Positions 3,774 through 5,718 of a stretch of DNA of 5,718 nucleotides are shown here, piece by piece (position 1 is the stretch's first letter; every line of letters begins with the position of its first letter). The stretch lies in NCBI GenBank assembly GCA_028708195.1, contig JAQVZK010000163.1:1-5718 (forward strand), read 5' to 3'. The notes beneath the pieces were generated by a model that searched no databases, was not told the origin of the DNA, and saw only the letters and a list, made by a program, of their open reading frames with translations. This stretch comes from Desulfovibrio sp. Its GTDB lineage: Bacteria; Desulfobacterota; Desulfovibrionia; Desulfovibrionales; Desulfovibrionaceae. Both the position numbers and the translations under genes were made by a program.

Positions 3774-5717
3774 TCAGCGAAAAAGCTTCCAGGTTCCTTC
3801 GACAATACCGCCAAGCACATCTACAAAGCCTTTTGTAATGTCACCAATGGTATTCAAGATAAGAGTGCCTGCACCAATGGAGGTTTTGGTGTTGCTCATA
3901 CTGCCGTAGAGGCGAAGGGGAAAGTCTGGCACATTTTTCATATTGACGTTGAAGTTGCAGTCCAGGGTTTCATTATTGAAGTCAATCCAGCCGCCGCCGC
4001 GGACTTGAAGCCCTGGCCCCTTGAGATAAAAATCACTACCACGCGCTACGCCATTGGTGATGGTGCCAGACGCCCCTGAGGCGGTAATCATTGTGGGTTT
4101 GCCCTTGAGCTTGCCATCGCTGTTTCTGTTCTGAAAAGAACCGTCCAGCACTTCTACACGCCATTTGCCGTTGAGCAGGGCTGGTAACTGGTCTGGCCCG
4201 GTGAGGGTGGCATGCATTTCAGAGTGCACAGAGCCTTTACCCGTAAGGGCGGCGGGTCCGCCTCTGGCATCGCTGGCAGCCTTGAGGTCAAAGCTGTTGA
4301 CGGTGAGGGTGTTGCTGAAGCTGAGCCCCTTTGTGAAGGTGATGGAGCCCTTGCTTATGACGGGGGCACCGTAAAACTGCCCAGTGATGGAGTCGGACGT
4401 GAGCCGCCCGTTTTCAAGTTTATACTTGGTGCGCAGATTTTGCAGGGTAAAGCGCATGGCCTTGAGCTTGCCAACGCTCATTTCGCCTTGCGCCCGAAAA
4501 TTGCGCATGAAGCGTAGATCCCATTCCTTACTGCTGGCGGAGGCCTTTTTGCCCGCACTGCCGTTTGTGCTGCCGTTCATGTAACGGTCAAGGTCAAGCT
4601 CGTCGGCATTGAGTTTAAAGGTTACGCCGAGTTGATCTTTCCATGCCAGATTCAGGGTGCCGGTGACGGTGCTCTGGTCAAGGTTGGTGCGGATTTCGCG
4701 CAGGGAGAGGGAGCTTGGGTCGCCTCTGAAGCGGGTGTCCATCTCTATACTGCTCAAGCCCTTGGGTATGGTTATCTTGCCCAGTCCCGCCATGCGCAGG
4801 GTGCGGGCCATGTCAGAACTGTACGCAGAAACCTTGCCCTGCCAGGAGGGCCCTTCTTTGGCTGCCGTGAAGCTGGCGTGCCCGTAGGCTTCGACCCCCA
4901 GCGTGTTGAAGTGCCCCTCGGACACGGAAAATTCGTTGCGGGATGATTGCCCGCTAAAGCGGCCAGAGGCCTGTACATGCAGGCCGTCGGGGTTGAAGGA
5001 GCGTTCCGGGGCCATACGCAGGGAGAATGAGCCGGGCAGGTTGGTAAAGTCCATCTGCCCACCGTCGGCACCGTCACCGCTGAACCACAGCCTGCCGTTG
5101 ATATCGGCGGCAAGGTCCAGGCCGGATGCGGCCATTCCCGCTGTCCACTGTCCTTCAAGGCCCAGTTTCTGGCCGTCCCAGGCGGCTGTGCGCACCTTGA
5201 GGCCCACGTCCAGCATGGAAAAAGCGAATGTGGTTGTTTTTCCGCCACTGATGCGTGGCGGGGCGCGCAATGATCCGTTTTCTGCGCGGGCGGTCACGCT
5301 GCCGCGCAGCTTGCTCAAAAAAACATCCAGTTCGCGCCCCTGGCTCATGATGTCCACATCGGCCCGCAGGCGTCCGGTACCAACGGGCATCACCTTGAGG
5401 TCTTTGCCCAGGTTTTCGCCGTTCACGTCACGGGCGCGCAGCCGTATGGAGAAGGGCGTGCTTTTGTCGCCGCCAAGGATAGTTTCGCCCTTGACGCTGC
5501 CGCCGTAGAGCTTGCCTTCGACCAGCAGCAAGGTGTCTTCAAGTCGGCTCTGCGCGTCAATGAGGCCCTGGCGAATGACCACAAGGGCGTCATTGATGAC
5601 AATGGTGCCGTAGTCCACCCGTTTGGCGGCCAGGCGGACGTTGTAATCAAGGCCGACCTCGCCGGGCATGATGGGTTCACCCGGCAGCGGGGTAAAGGGG
5701 CCGTGCCCGTACTTCGG
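3774..5717 (-). CDS. AsmA-family envelope protein, C-terminal part
   Basis: The reading frame stays open to the right edge, so the N-terminus, including any signal or membrane anchor, is missing; 647 codons are visible and the ATG at 5669 is internal. AsmA-family proteins span the periplasm as long beta-groove structures and are linked to phospholipid transfer to the outer membrane. Evidence: alternating beta-rich, glycine-punctuated repeats throughout; the AsmA hallmark LDLDRYMN (visible residues 374-381); a Ser/Gly/Lys linker; then the conserved C-terminal block with 'F.RNFRAQGEMSVGKLKA', 'LQNLRTKYKLENGRL' and 'GQFYGA' (about 404-450), which matches PF05170. Near the end, PDFPLRLYGSMSNTKTS precedes a hydrophobic tail (LILNTIGDITKGFVDVLGGI). 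Only one Cys is present, fitting a periplasmic protein. No convincing intrinsic terminator follows, only an AT-rich imperfect palindrome (3757-3776). A YhdP- or TamB-like relative is less likely. Confidence 0.82.
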   Translation of the reverse strand, partial: PKYGHGPFTPLPGEPIMPGEVGLDYNVRLAAKRVDYGTIVINDALVVIRQGLIDAQSRLEDTLLLVEGKLYGGSVKGETILGGDKSTPFSIRLRARDVNGENLGKDLKVMPVGTGRLRADVDIMSQGRELDVFLSKLRGSVTARAENGSLRAPPRISGGKTTTFAFSMLDVGLKVRTAAWDGQKLGLEGQWTAGMAASGLDLAADINGRLWFSGDGADGGQMDFTNLPGSFSLRMAPERSFNPDGLHVQASGRFSGQSSRNEFSVSEGHFNTLGVEAYGHASFTAAKEGPSWQGKVSAYSSDMARTLRMAGLGKITIPKGLSSIEMDTRFRGDPSSLSLREIRTNLDQSTVTGTLNLAWKDQLGVTFKLNADELDLDRYMNGSTNGSAGKKASASSKEWDLRFMRNFRAQGEMSVGKLKAMRFTLQNLRTKYKLENGRLTSDSITGQFYGAPVISKGSITFTKGLSFSNTLTVNSFDLKAASDARGGPAALTGKGSVHSEMHATLTGPDQLPALLNGKWRVEVLDGSFQNRNSDGKLKGKPTMITASGASGTITNGVARGSDFYLKGPGLQVRGGGWIDFNNETLDCNFNVNMKNVPDFPLRLYGSMSNTKTSIGAGTLILNTIGDITKGFVDVLGGIVEGTWKLFR

Positions 5718-5718
5718 C

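Noticed and set aside
3726..3776. Possible terminator after the AsmA-like gene (AT-rich palindrome near 3757-3776)
   Set aside because: The stem is short, nearly all A/T and imperfect, with no following T-run; too weak to call.

Overview
The window looks like a chromosomal segment of a Desulfovibrio-type sulfate reducer (Desulfobacterota). The strongest pointer is the adenylate kinase. Its LID carries the spacing Cys-X5-His-X15-Cys-X2-Cys starting at Cys129, which is the metal site described for Desulfovibrio gigas adenylate kinase, and it has the same length of about 223 residues. Moderately high GC, GTG start usage, strong AGGAG ribosome sites and AsmA-type envelope proteins fit this, but the genus call is inference.

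Layout, left to right. The last 42 codons of a plus-strand PiT-family phosphate permease end at 130, followed by a strong intrinsic terminator (157-189). All other genes are on the minus strand. A convergent intergenic region (131-484) holds a 19-bp tandem repeat and several perfect inverted repeats. Then come a 72-aa TraR/DksA-type zinc-finger protein (485-703) with its own probable promoter and a very stable leader hairpin, argD (829-2034), dut (2107-2667), a structured intergenic region with a 20-bp palindrome and a G-rich inverted repeat, adk (2942-3613) with a clear terminator and promoter, and the C-terminal 647 residues of an AsmA-family protein (3774 to the right edge, 5' end outside).

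Reading along the minus strand, the likely transcription units are: the AsmA-like gene (no convincing terminator seen), adk alone (promoter 3670-3698, terminator 2899-2922), dut-argD (72-nt gap, no promoter seen between them, terminator 809-827), and the TraR-like gene. The genes are mostly housekeeping: nucleotide metabolism (adk, dut), arginine/lysine synthesis (argD), envelope lipid homeostasis (AsmA-like) and phosphate uptake (PiT). No joint pathway is evident.

I see no CRISPR array, transposase, tRNA, rRNA or new multi-gene system. The points most worth following are noncoding: the back-to-back hairpins at 376-424, the leader of the TraR-like gene, and the structured, Shine-Dalgarno-poor leader of dut. 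The metal-site adenylate kinase is the most distinctive protein.
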